Source: RHKX01 sp963826475 | GTDB lineage: Bacteria; Actinomycetota; Thermoleophilia; Solirubrobacterales; 70-9 | Assembly (NCBI GenBank): GCA_963826475.1 | Contig: CAWGXC010000003.1 | Coordinates: 186,001-250,000 of the forward strand | DNA length: 64,000 nucleotides | Direction: 5' to 3' | In this document: piece by piece, positions 18,989 to 26,366 of the stretch | Layout: each line of letters begins with the position of its first letter | How positions within the stretch are numbered: the stretch's first letter is position 1 | Program-made: the position numbers and the translations under genes | The notes under the pieces: generated by a model | Databases searched by the model: none | The model's input: the letters and a program-made list of their open reading frames with translations, nothing else | What the model was told of the DNA's origin: nothing

Positions 18989-20050
18989 TCAGGAATCGCC
19001 GCCGAGCCCGTAGGCCTCCGCGAGCTCAGGATCCCCGGCGGCCAACTGCTCGGCGAGGTCAACCATCACCTTGCACTGCTTCCAGGTTGCGTCATCTTGC
19101 ATCTTGCCGTCGATCATGTGCACGCCGCGACCGTCGGGGATGGCCTCGATCACCTTCTTGGCGAACCTGACCTCCTCGGGATCGGGGCTGAAGACGCGCT
19201 TGGCGATCTCGATCTGGACGGGGTGAAGCGACCAGGTTCCGACGCAGCCGAGCAGGAAGGCCGCACGGAACTGCGCCTCGCACCCCTGCACGTCCTTGAT
19301 GTCGCCGTAGGGGCCATAGAACGGCAGGATTCCCGCTGAGGTGCACGCGTCCACCATGCGGGCGATCGAGTAGTGCCACGGGTCCTGCTGCGCGGTCGCG
19401 CGCGGAGCCTCGGGATTCTCGGGGTCGGGGTCGTTGATCACCAGGTAGCCGGGATGACCACCGCCGACGCGGGTCGTCTTCATCCGCCGCGACGCGGCGA
19501 GATCGGCGGGCCCGAAGCTCATTCCCTGCATGCGGGGGCTGGCGGTCGCGATCTCCTCGACGTTGACCACGCCGAGCGAGGTCTCGAGCAGCGCGTGGAT
19601 CATGATCGGACGCTTGATCGCGGCCTTCGCCTCGAGCTGCGCCAGCAGCCGGTCGACGTAGTGAATGTCCCAGTTGCCCTCGACCTTCGGCACCATGATC
19701 ACGTCGAGCTTGTCGCCGATCTCGGTGACGAGCGTGGTCAGATCATCGAGCACCCAGGGGCTCTCGAGCGAATTGATCCGCGTCCACAGTTGGGTCTCGC
19801 CGAAGTCGACCTCGTTGGCCACCTTGACCAGGCCTTCGCGCGCCGCGAGCTTGTTGTCGACCGATACCGCGTCCTCGAGGTTGCCCAGGAGGATGTCGGC
19901 CTGCTTCGCCATGTCGGGGACCTTTGCCGCCATCTTCTCGTTGGAGGCGTCGAAGAAGTGGATCATCCGCGAGGGCTTGAACGGGACCTCGAGGACGGGG
20001 TCGGGTGCGCCGATCGCTAGCGGCTGGGCGAACTGGCGGGGGTTTCTCAA
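18989..20050 (-). CDS. mcl: L-malyl-CoA/beta-methylmalyl-CoA lyase (Chloroflexus type)
   Basis: A 353-residue HpcH/HpaI aldolase-type lyase. It cleaves beta-methylmalyl-CoA to glyoxylate and propionyl-CoA, and malyl-CoA to acetyl-CoA and glyoxylate. Features: LGNLEDAVSVDNK (metal Glu and Asp), VIMVPKVEG, MIHALLETSLGVVN, FGPADLAASR, and the long conserved tail YGPYGDIKD and MIDGKMQDDATWKQ. Over its whole length it reads like the Chloroflexus aurantiacus trifunctional lyase. The start is TTG at 20050 with GAGGAG seven bases upstream, and a -10-like TAGCGT is at 20085-20090 on the minus strand. Mg2+ dependence is expected for the family. Confidence 0.9.
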   Translation of the reverse strand: MRNPRQFAQPLAIGAPDPVLEVPFKPSRMIHFFDASNEKMAAKVPDMAKQADILLGNLEDAVSVDNKLAAREGLVKVANEVDFGETQLWTRINSLESPWVLDDLTTLVTEIGDKLDVIMVPKVEGNWDIHYVDRLLAQLEAKAAIKRPIMIHALLETSLGVVNVEEIATASPRMQGMSFGPADLAASRRMKTTRVGGGHPGYLVINDPDPENPEAPRATAQQDPWHYSIARMVDACTSAGILPFYGPYGDIKDVQGCEAQFRAAFLLGCVGTWSLHPVQIEIAKRVFSPDPEEVRFAKKVIEAIPDGRGVHMIDGKMQDDATWKQCKVMVDLAEQLAAGDPELAEAYGLGGDS

Positions 20051-20202
20051 GTCGGGCTCCTCATCGATGCGGGGTGGAGGCGAAACGCTAGCGGAGCCGG
20101 CGCAGTCGACTCGGCGTGGCTCTCCCTAGACTTCCGCACGCAGTTGACTCGCGAGGCGAGTCGTAAACGGCCCTTCCACGGGCCCCTTCAAACAGGAGAT
20201 AC
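20051..20202. promoter_or_regulatory. Divergent promoter region of mcl and a lipoprotein gene
   Basis: The minus-strand -10 for mcl is TAGCGT (20085-20090). A plus-strand TAGACT at 20127-20132 may be the -10 of the lipoprotein gene. A perfect 7-base inverted repeat GACTCGC-GAG-GCGAGTC is at 20146-20162, and a second small stem GGCCC-TTCCAC-GGGCC follows at about 20169-20184. AGGAG precedes the ATG at 20203. Confidence 0.4.
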
Positions 20203-20781
20203 ATGCGAGTCCTGAAAATTCCGTTCCTCGTCCTCGCCCTCGTCGGCCTGATCGCGGTCAGCGGTTGCGGCGGTGGCGACGACAGCACCAGCTCCAGCAG
20301 CTCGACGGCGACGGACAGCTCGACGACGGCTACCGACGCCAGCACGACCGACACCAGCTCCGGCGACGCCCTGTCCGCTGACGAGTACTCCCAGCAGGCT
20401 CAGACCGTGCTCGTCGCGTTCGGCACCCAGTTCACGCAGCTCGGCGCGAAGATCCAGAAGTCGAGCTCGCCAGAGGAGTTCTCGACTCTGGTCGATCAGG
20501 CCGAGACCGAGATCCAGGGAGTCATCGACGACTTCGGTGCGCTGAAGCCCCCGGCCGAGGCGCAGGAGGGTCACGACCAGATCCTCGCGGCGCTGGAGGA
20601 CTTCTCCTCGAAGCTCACCGACGTGAGTGACGCCGCGGCCTCCGGCGACAAGACGGCGCTTGCGGACGCCGCAACCGCGCTGCAGCAGGCCGGGGTCGAC
20701 TTCCAGACGCAGCTCCAGGCTGCCGCGAAGTCGCTCACCGATGCGGGCATCAACCTGGGCGGCGGATCCAGCGGGGGCTGA
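20203..20781 (+). CDS. Lipoprotein with Ser/Thr-rich linker
   Basis: This 192-residue lipoprotein has the lipobox AVSGC at about residue 24, then a long low-complexity Ser/Thr/Asp linker (residues 29-55) and an all-helical domain of about 130 residues. The domain pattern (Q..LV.FG...Q....I.....PEEF, FGALKPPAEAQEGHDQI) fits a helical bundle; I do not know its family. AGGAG sits 7 bases before the ATG. A strong terminator-like hairpin follows at 20812-20841. The helical domain resembles other actinobacterial surface lipoproteins only in style. Confidence 0.7.
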   Translation: MRVLKIPFLVLALVGLIAVSGCGGGDDSTSSSSSTATDSSTTATDASTTDTSSGDALSADEYSQQAQTVLVAFGTQFTQLGAKIQKSSSPEEFSTLVDQAETEIQGVIDDFGALKPPAEAQEGHDQILAALEDFSSKLTDVSDAAASGDKTALADAATALQQAGVDFQTQLQAAAKSLTDAGINLGGGSSGG

Positions 20782-20811
20782 TCCGCGGTCCCGAGTACTG
20801 AGTTGTGCGAT

Positions 20812-20841
20812 CGGCCGGGGCCCCGCGGAGGGCCTCGGCCG
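20812..20841 (+). terminator. Hairpin terminator after the lipoprotein gene
   Basis: CGGCCGGGGCCC at 20812-20823 pairs with GGGCCTCGGCCG at 20830-20841, 12 pairs with one G-U and a six-base loop. No U-tract follows, as is common in high-GC actinobacteria. It separates the lipoprotein gene from the acyl-CoA dehydrogenase operon. Confidence 0.65.
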
Positions 20842-20968
20842 GGCGTTGGGGCAGGTATCCTCTCCACGTCGCGCGGGGTCCATGCGGGGTCCTCGAACGC
20901 CTCCGGGCACAGTCGCGGCGCCGCGATCCTCCTCAATCCGCACCGACCACCCAGGAGCTCCAGAGCCA
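20842..20968 (+). promoter_or_regulatory. Promoter and leader of the acyl-CoA dehydrogenase operon
   Basis: TATCCT at 20856-20861 is a plausible -10 hexamer and would give a leader of about 100 bases. The leader contains a directly repeated GCGGGGTCC unit and ends with CCAGGAG eleven bases before the ATG. Confidence 0.4.
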
Positions 20969-22183
20969 ATGGCCGTAGACACCGAGACTTACGCAGAGAA
21001 GACCGAGATCCAGCAGGAGATCACCGAGATGGTGCACTCCTTCGTCGACAAGGAGATCCTCCCCGTCGCCGAGCATTTCGACCACGAGGACGAGTTCCCC
21101 GAGGCGATCGTCGAGCAGATGAAGGAGCTCGGCCTCTTCGGGGTGACCATCCCCGAGGAATACGGCGGGATGGGCCTCGACCTGACGACCTACACGATGA
21201 TCGTCGAGGAGCTCTCCCGAGGCTGGATCTCGATCTCAGGCGTCGTCAACACCCACTTCATCGGCTCCTACCTGCTGATGAAGTTCGGCACCGACGAGCA
21301 GAAGGACTACTTCCTCCCGAAGATGGCGACGGGCGAGATTCGCGCCGCCTTCTCGCTTTCCGAGCCGGAGGTCGGCTCCGACGTCCAGGGCATCAAGGCC
21401 TCGGCGAAGAAGGATGACGACGGCAACTGGATCCTCGACGGCCAGAAGATGTGGGTCACCAACGGCCTGCGCTCCGGAGTGGTCTTCACGCTGATGAAGA
21501 CCGACAAGAACGCCGACCCGCCCCATAAGGGCATGACGTGCTTCATCACCGAGAAGACCCCGGGAGAGCACAAGAACGAGGGCGAGTTCGCGGGCCTCGA
21601 AGTTCCACCGCAGATCAAGAAGATGGGTTACAAGGGCGTCGAGTCCACCGAGCTGATCTACAACGGCTACTCGTGCCCCCCGGAGCGGATCCTCGGCGGG
21701 GAGGAGGATGGCCTCAACAAGGGCTTCAGCCAGATGATGGACGCGCTCGAGGTCGGTCGCGTCAACGTCGCCGCGCGCGGCGTGGGGATCGCCCAGCGCG
21801 CCCTCGAGCTCGCCCTTCGTTACAGCCAGGAGCGCAAGACGTTCGGCAAGCCGATCGCCCAGCATCAGGCGATCCTGTTCAAGCTCGCCGACATGGCGAC
21901 CAAGATCGAGGCGGCGCGCCTGGTCACGATGAAGGCGGCCAGGATGAAGGACGCGGGAATCCGCTCCGACCTCGAGGCCGGGATGGCGAAGCTGCTCGCC
22001 TCCGAGACGGGCAAGGAGTGCGTCGAGCAGTCCTTCCGGATCCACGGTGGCTATGGCTACTCCAAGGAGTACGAGATCGAACGGCTCTACCGGGACGCGC
22101 CGCTGCTGTTGATCGGCGAGGGAACGTCGGAGATTCAGCGCATGGTGATCGGCAAGACGCTGCTGAAGAGGAACAAGATCTAG
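20969..22183 (+). CDS. Acyl-CoA dehydrogenase, candidate (2S)-methylsuccinyl-CoA dehydrogenase
   Basis: A 404-residue FAD-dependent acyl-CoA dehydrogenase. FSLSEPEVGSDVQG and WILDGQKMWVTNG mark the middle beta domain, and YGYSKEYEIERLYRDA followed by GEGTSEIQRM the C-terminal helical domain; the Glu of EGTSE is at the usual catalytic base position. Electrons would go to ETF. The typical length and the good match argue for an ordinary active enzyme. The assignment to methylsuccinyl-CoA comes from context: mcl, MaoC hydratase, ecm and ccr are all within 14 kb. Isobutyryl-CoA or butyryl-CoA are alternatives. It is the first gene of a run with an SCP2-like and a MaoC gene. Confidence 0.8.
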   Translation: MAVDTETYAEKTEIQQEITEMVHSFVDKEILPVAEHFDHEDEFPEAIVEQMKELGLFGVTIPEEYGGMGLDLTTYTMIVEELSRGWISISGVVNTHFIGSYLLMKFGTDEQKDYFLPKMATGEIRAAFSLSEPEVGSDVQGIKASAKKDDDGNWILDGQKMWVTNGLRSGVVFTLMKTDKNADPPHKGMTCFITEKTPGEHKNEGEFAGLEVPPQIKKMGYKGVESTELIYNGYSCPPERILGGEEDGLNKGFSQMMDALEVGRVNVAARGVGIAQRALELALRYSQERKTFGKPIAQHQAILFKLADMATKIEAARLVTMKAARMKDAGIRSDLEAGMAKLLASETGKECVEQSFRIHGGYGYSKEYEIERLYRDAPLLLIGEGTSEIQRMVIGKTLLKRNKI

Positions 22184-22186
22184 AGC

Positions 22187-22555
22187 ATGTCCTCCTCGTC
22201 GATCACCCACGACCTGATCGAGATCGCCTACAAGCGATTCGTCGAAGAGCTGCCGCAGCTCGAGAAGCTGAAGCTGGTCGCCCGGCTCGAGCTTCGCGGC
22301 CGCGGCGACGTCCAGGTGTTCCGGATCAGCGCACCCGGCCCGGAGATCAGCAAGGGCGAGCCCGACGACGCGCGGATCGAGATCTCGGTGCCGCGGGCGG
22401 ACTTCAACGACCTCGCCGATTCCACTCTCGAGCACTGGCATACGGCCTTCGAGCACGGGATCGTGAGGATCGGCGGCGACCCGGCGGTGATCCGCCTGCT
22501 CGGCGGCGTGATCGCAAAGCACGAGGCCCGCAGCAAGCTCAAGCGAGTGCAGTAG
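22187..22555 (+). CDS. Small SCP2-like protein
   Basis: The 122-residue protein starts three bases after the acyl-CoA dehydrogenase stop. The C-terminal part (ISVPRADFNDLAD, FEHGIVRIGGDPAVIRLLGGVI) resembles the sterol-carrier-protein-2 fold, which binds lipids or acyl-CoA. No catalytic motif is seen. It may carry or present an acyl-CoA intermediate of the neighbouring enzymes, but that is a guess. The resemblance is by eye and weak at the N-terminus. Confidence 0.5.
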   Translation: MSSSSITHDLIEIAYKRFVEELPQLEKLKLVARLELRGRGDVQVFRISAPGPEISKGEPDDARIEISVPRADFNDLADSTLEHWHTAFEHGIVRIGGDPAVIRLLGGVIAKHEARSKLKRVQ

Positions 22556-22628
22556 CCCGCGGTCGCCGTGTGCCGCGGCGGGATCGACCAACCTTTCCAG
22601 TTGCCCCACAACGAACCGACGAGGAGTC

Positions 22629-23156
22629 ATGAGCGAAAACGCAACCCACGAACTCTCCACCGACCAGGCCGAGCGCGAGGCCTCGGGCGCCCATCCCTAC
22701 GGACGCTACCTCGAGGAGTTCGAGGTCGGCGCCGTCTACAAGCACTGGCCGGCGAAGACGGTCACCGAGTCCGATGATCACCTCTTCTGCCTGATCACGA
22801 TGAACCACCACCCGCTGCACCTCAACGACGTCTACGCGGGCCAGTCCCAGCAGGGCCAGAACGTCGTCGTCGGCCCCCTGGTCTACTCGCTCGCCCTCGG
22901 CATGTCCGTCAGCGATGTATCCGGCAAGGCGATCGCCAACCTCGCGACCGAGGAGCTGAGCCATCCGGCGCCGGTCTTCCACGGCGACACGCTCTTCTGC
23001 GAATCGGAGGTCCTCGATGTGAGGCCGTCGAAGACGAAGCTCGATCGGGGTGTCGTCAAGGTCCACACGCGGGTCTACAAGCAGGACAACACCCTGGTCG
23101 CCGAGTTCAAGCGCACAGTGCTGATCCCGCGCCGCGAGCACGGCACCGAGAGCTGA
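22629..23156 (+). CDS. MaoC-family hydratase, candidate mesaconyl-CoA hydratase
   Basis: This 175-residue single-hotdog MaoC protein begins after GAGGAG with MSENATHEL. The pattern FEVGAVYKHWPAKTVTESDDHLFC, then MNHHPLHLND, places a Ser/Asp-rich turn and the His pair that in (R)-specific enoyl-CoA hydratases bind the water (Asp/His); VVGPLVYSLALG completes the fold. In the ethylmalonyl-CoA pathway this step converts mesaconyl-CoA to beta-methylmalyl-CoA, the substrate of the malyl-CoA lyase encoded 2.6 kb away. A role in polyhydroxyalkanoate supply is the alternative. Confidence 0.75.
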   Translation: MSENATHELSTDQAEREASGAHPYGRYLEEFEVGAVYKHWPAKTVTESDDHLFCLITMNHHPLHLNDVYAGQSQQGQNVVVGPLVYSLALGMSVSDVSGKAIANLATEELSHPAPVFHGDTLFCESEVLDVRPSKTKLDRGVVKVHTRVYKQDNTLVAEFKRTVLIPRREHGTES

Positions 23157-23174
23157 TCTAGCCTCGGTCCGGCC

Positions 23175-23834
23175 TTGGCCGATCCCTACGCCACCCGATC
23201 GACGGATCTCAGCGGCCGCCCCGAAGGGGCGCCGGCGTGGGGTGGGCTGGTCGCCGATCGCGGGGGCGCCGAGGCGGGTGGAGCGGCGCCGGGCGTCGGC
23301 GGCTTCACCTTCGTCCACTGCCGTGGGGTCGGCACCCTGGCCCCGATTGCGCGAATCGGTCCCGTGCTCGCGGTACTGCTCTGGCTCGAGCACTCCGACG
23401 ACGAGGAGCGTGACGCGATCGAGGCCAATGAACTTCTGGCCTCCCTGCGATCTCGTGGGCGACCCATCTACGCCATCAAGCAGGGCTCCGTCGGCGGCCC
23501 GGCCGTGCGCCCCGGCTGCAGCGAGGTCGACGGTGCCCTGATCGCCGCCGTCCTCGATGCGGTCGAGCAGGACGCGGTGATCTGGGAGCGTGACCTGGAC
23601 TTCGGGTATGAGGTGCCCGGGACCGTCGAGGGCCTCGACCCCGTGCGTTCACGGGTTCTGCTCCCGCGGCTCCTCTACGCCGATCACGACCGGGTCTACG
23701 AGCACGCCGGACTGGTTGCGGCGAAGAAGCGCGAGCGGTACGAGGTCGCGGTGGGGCTGCGCGGGCTCGACCCCGAGATCGTCGCGGCATCCGGCTGGCC
23801 GCCCCCACCGACTGCCGGGACTTGGCGCGGGTAG
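23175..23834 (+). CDS. Free-standing protein resembling the C-terminal part of ATP-dependent PEP carboxykinase
   Basis: A 219-residue protein that is not recognised at first sight. The second half, IYAIKQGSVGGP, then SEVDGALIAAVLDA, FGYEVPGTVEGLDP, LLPRLLYADHDRVYEHA, follows the order and spacing of the C-terminal portion of ATP-type PEP carboxykinase (TGWTGGP...RAIIDAIL...FGLEVP..VPGVDP..L.PR.tY). The catalytic P-loop half of that enzyme is absent. It starts at TTG 23175, 18 bases after the MaoC stop; the true start may be later. Function unknown; a regulatory or degenerate role in PEP/oxaloacetate metabolism is only a possibility. Confidence 0.4.
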   Translation: MADPYATRSTDLSGRPEGAPAWGGLVADRGGAEAGGAAPGVGGFTFVHCRGVGTLAPIARIGPVLAVLLWLEHSDDEERDAIEANELLASLRSRGRPIYAIKQGSVGGPAVRPGCSEVDGALIAAVLDAVEQDAVIWERDLDFGYEVPGTVEGLDPVRSRVLLPRLLYADHDRVYEHAGLVAAKKRERYEVAVGLRGLDPEIVAASGWPPPPTAGTWRG

Positions 23835-23860
23835 GGCGGCCGAGTCGGGATAATCGGACG

Positions 23861-24925
23861 ATGCCCACCGAAGCGACTCCCCAACTGCTCGACGCGCTCG
23901 TCCGCGTGCCCGCCCCCTCCGGATACGAGACCCCGGCGGCCGAAGTCTGGCGCGAGGCGGCGTCGAAGTTCGGCGATGTCAGCTCCGACGTGCTCGGTTC
24001 ATCCACCGTCAGCGTTGGGGTCGGAGACGATCGGCCGACGGTCGCCGTCGTCGGCCACATCGACGAGATCGGGATGTTCGTCAGCCATATCGACGATGAG
24101 GGCTTCCTCTGGTTCGGATCGATCGGCGGCTGGGATCCCCAGAACCTCGTCGGCCAGCGCGTCATCGTCCGCGGCGACGACGGCGAGGTCCCGGGCGTGA
24201 TCGGCAAGAAGCCCATCCACCTGCTCGAGGACGACGAGCGCAAGAAGCCCGCGCAGATCAAGCACATGCACATCGACATCGGCGTCGCCTCCCGCGACGA
24301 GGCCGAGGCGCTCGTCAGCGTCGGCGATCCCGCCGTCCTGGCGGCGGAACCCCTATCCCTTCCCAACGGCCGGCTCGTCTCCCGCTCGCTCGACAATCGG
24401 CTCGGCTCCTACGTCTCATACGAGGTCGCGAGGCGGATCGCCGACGGCGATCCACCGGCGGTCGGCGTCGTCGGAGCGGCGGTCGCCCAGGAGGAGGTCG
24501 GCCTCCACGGCGCCAAGGCGACGGCCTTCTCGCTCAACCCCGAAGTCGCGATCGTCGTCGACGTCACCCACGCCACCGACGCTCCCGGCATCGACAAGCA
24601 CGAGAACGGCGACCACGCGCTCGGCTCCGGCGCGGTGATCGGCCGCGGCACGACGCTGGGCCCGCGCGTCTACGAGCTGCTCCGGGAGGCCGCGGAGGCC
24701 GAGGGCATCGACCACACCTTCGAGGCTTCGGGCCGCTACACCGGCACCGACGCCGACTCCTTCCAGATCGCCAGAGCGGGGATCGCCACGGGCCTCGTCT
24801 CGATCCCGCTGCGCTACATGCACTCGACGGTCGAGATGGTCCAGCTCAGCGACGTCGAGGCTGTGATTCAGCTGATCGTGGCGTTCATCAGGCGGATGAA
24901 GGCGGACGAGGACTTCAAGCGGTAA
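23861..24925 (+). CDS. M42-family metallo-aminopeptidase
   Basis: A 354-residue member of the M42 (glutamyl aminopeptidase/endoglucanase-like) family. It carries GHIDEIGMF (first His and Asp), SLDNRLGSY (bridging Asp), AQEEVGLHGA (catalytic and metal Glu), VVDVTHATDAPG (Asp) and RYMHSTVEM (last His), so both metals can be bound. These cytosolic enzymes often form tetrahedral 12-mers and remove N-terminal residues. GATAAT at 23849-23854, six bases before the ATG, suggests a leaderless transcript. It is convergent with the CxxC protein gene at 25162-25740. Confidence 0.9.
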   Translation: MPTEATPQLLDALVRVPAPSGYETPAAEVWREAASKFGDVSSDVLGSSTVSVGVGDDRPTVAVVGHIDEIGMFVSHIDDEGFLWFGSIGGWDPQNLVGQRVIVRGDDGEVPGVIGKKPIHLLEDDERKKPAQIKHMHIDIGVASRDEAEALVSVGDPAVLAAEPLSLPNGRLVSRSLDNRLGSYVSYEVARRIADGDPPAVGVVGAAVAQEEVGLHGAKATAFSLNPEVAIVVDVTHATDAPGIDKHENGDHALGSGAVIGRGTTLGPRVYELLREAAEAEGIDHTFEASGRYTGTDADSFQIARAGIATGLVSIPLRYMHSTVEMVQLSDVEAVIQLIVAFIRRMKADEDFKR

Positions 24926-24938
24926 CTCCGGCATCGAT

Positions 24939-24965
24939 CGCCCGCGCGTCCGATTGGCGCGGGCG
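24939..24965 (+). terminator. Terminator-like hairpin after the M42 peptidase gene
   Basis: CGCCCGCGC (24939-24947) and GCGCGGGCG (24957-24965) form a perfect nine-base stem with a nine-base loop, 14 bases after the stop codon. Confidence 0.6.
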
Positions 24966-25161
24966 GGCGTTCGACGAGCTTCGGCATAGAGGGAAAGGGG
25001 ACCGGGCCCCGCGGATCCGTAGCGCCGAGTCGCGGCCGCGGCCGACGCGCTGGGGAGGATTGGCCCCGGATGCGGGGCCGAACCGGGTCCAGCGACGCCG
25101 CCCCGGTGGCCCGCGACCCGGGGGAAGCGGACGCGAAGCGGAGCATTCCCCCCGGAGTTAT
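24966..25161. other. GC-rich convergent intergenic segment with a second hairpin
   Basis: Between two convergent genes. GGCCCCG-GATG-CGGGGCC at 25062-25079 is a perfect 7-base stem with a four-base loop. Other short self-complementary stretches (for example around GGACCGGGCCCCGCGG) surround it. The right end carries copy A of a 46-base repeat. No open reading frame here is convincing and I could not match it to a known RNA family. Confidence 0.35.
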
Positions 25162-25163
25162 CT
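25117..25163 (+). repeat. Copy A of a 46-base imperfect repeat
   Basis: The segment reads CCCGGGGGAAGCGGACGCGA, then AGCGGAGCATTCCCCCCGGA and GTTATCT. It aligns with copy B (38362-38407, opposite strand) with four mismatches and one missing C. CCGGGGGAA and TTCCCCCCGG at its ends can pair around a small CGC-GAA-GCG stem. It lies at the end of a convergent intergenic region. Confidence 0.6.
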
Positions 25164-25740
25164 AATGCGCCTCGTCGGCCGCGTGAGCCGGAGGCCTTGA
25201 CTCCTCCGCCAGCGACGTGATCTCCAGGGGGCCGCGCGCCGCGCTTTCAAGTACTTCGCTGGCCTCGTTCGCTGATCTGGCATAGAGCTCGACCAGCAGG
25301 TGGACGACGATTCGCTCGCCCTCGTGCTTGTGGAAGCGGACGTGGGTGAAGAACTCACGGGTGCCGGCGTCGCCGAAGGCGCCGTAGGTGAGGCTGTCGG
25401 CGGCCTCGGGGCCGGAGCACACCTCGACGAGGTCCTGGTCGACGGTGACGGTGCAGGAGGCGACCCAGGGGGTGCCGGCGACGAGCCGCTCCCAGCGATC
25501 CTCGATCGGGACGACCTTGCCGTCCTCGACCGAGAGGTGGGGCTGATCGTGCATGCAGTCGAGGCACTGGACGACGGATTCCTGAACCTCGTCGATGCGC
25601 TCTGCCGGCTCGCCGGTCTCGGGATCGATGCGCAGGATCGCGTCGTAGTGCACCTGCGCCTCGAGCCGCTGCGACCAGCAGCGGTAGCAGCGCAGCCAGG
25701 CGCTGCGCGCGGTCCCGTCTGAGTTCAGCTCGTCGTTCAT
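25162..25740 (-). CDS. Unknown protein with two CxxC pairs
   Basis: A 192-residue protein with LRCYRCWSQ near residue 18 and VQCLDCMHD near residue 58. Two CxxC pairs 36 residues apart are the usual zinc-ribbon arrangement, so a zinc site is likely. The remaining C-terminal two thirds is a mixed alpha/beta sequence with FFTHVRFHKHEGERIVVHLLVEL. I do not recognise it. The ATG at 25740 (MNDELN) was preferred to one at 25755. It starts 60 bases after the GNAT gene and could share its transcript. Confidence 0.55.
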   Translation of the reverse strand: MNDELNSDGTARSAWLRCYRCWSQRLEAQVHYDAILRIDPETGEPAERIDEVQESVVQCLDCMHDQPHLSVEDGKVVPIEDRWERLVAGTPWVASCTVTVDQDLVEVCSGPEAADSLTYGAFGDAGTREFFTHVRFHKHEGERIVVHLLVELYARSANEASEVLESAARGPLEITSLAEESRPPAHAADEAH

Positions 25741-25800
25741 ATCCGCCTGACCCAATTGTGGCGGGTCGGGGAAGGGGGCGCTGAAGGATCGCCCCAGCTG

Positions 25801-26361
25801 TCAGCGAGGTTGCGGCATCTCGTCGCGCAGCAGCGAGTAGCTGGCCGCGTCCCGGCGGGTGCCGCCGATGACCAGGTAGGAGCGCAGGACACCCTCGAAT
25901 CGGAAGCCGGCGCGCTCGGCGACGGCGCAAGACGCCGCGTTGGCCGGCTCCGCCCTGATCACGATCCGCTCCACGGGCTGCTCGGCGAAGAGCCAGCGGC
26001 TGAGCAGGCTTACGGCCCTCGTCATCAGCCCGCGGCCCCTGGCGGATGCGGCGAGCCAGTAGCCGATGTCGCATTCGCCTTCCGGACTGAGGCGATGGAC
26101 GCCGATCGCTCCGAGGAGCCCGTCGTCGGCGACGTCGGTGACGAGCATGTGCAGCTCACCCCCTTCGGCGTCCTCTCGCCGCGCACCCGCCAGCCACTCC
26201 CTGGCCTGCTCGTGCGTGTTCCCGGCCGGAACCCTGGTCCAGCGCACGATCTCGGGGTCCTGCGTCGCCTCGACGATCGCGTCGACGTCGGAGTCGGCGG
26301 GCAGCCTGATCCGTACCAGCCCGTCGTCGATCCCCCCGATGGGGAACGCGATCCCCGTCAC
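25801..26361 (-). CDS. GNAT-family N-acetyltransferase (RimJ-like)
   Basis: Of 186 residues, starting with GTG at 26361, five bases after the ecm stop. The Acetyltransf_3 pattern is clear: ECDIGYWLAASARGRGLMTRAV is the acetyl-CoA-binding motif (key part YWLAASARGRGLMTRA), and NAASCAVAERAGFRFEGVLR (shown as NAASCAVAERAGF) is the C-terminal motif. Such enzymes acetylate amino groups of proteins or small molecules. Coupling to ecm may be simply positional. Substrate unknown. Confidence 0.8.
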   Translation of the reverse strand: MTGIAFPIGGIDDGLVRIRLPADSDVDAIVEATQDPEIVRWTRVPAGNTHEQAREWLAGARREDAEGGELHMLVTDVADDGLLGAIGVHRLSPEGECDIGYWLAASARGRGLMTRAVSLLSRWLFAEQPVERIVIRAEPANAASCAVAERAGFRFEGVLRSYLVIGGTRRDAASYSLLRDEMPQPR

Positions 26362-26366
26362 GGCCC

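Noticed and set aside
20812..20841. Riboswitch ahead of the acyl-CoA dehydrogenase gene
   Set aside because: The simple 12-pair hairpin lies upstream of the likely -10, so it belongs to the preceding gene as terminator.
18989..23156. A 3-hydroxypropionate bicycle, suggested by the Chloroflexus-like malyl-CoA lyase
   Set aside because: No malonyl-CoA reductase, propionyl-CoA synthase or mesaconyl-CoA C1-C4 transferase is in the window, whereas ccr and ecm are.
24868..25146. A 92-codon minus-strand frame in the convergent gap
   Set aside because: Arg/Pro/Ser-rich with no ribosome binding site; covers the end of the M42 gene and two hairpins. Not a gene in my view.
24966..25161. SRP RNA, RNase P RNA, 6S or tmRNA in the structured gap
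   Set aside because: None of the conserved loops of these RNAs (for example GGAAG tetraloop of SRP or the tmRNA start) could be found.
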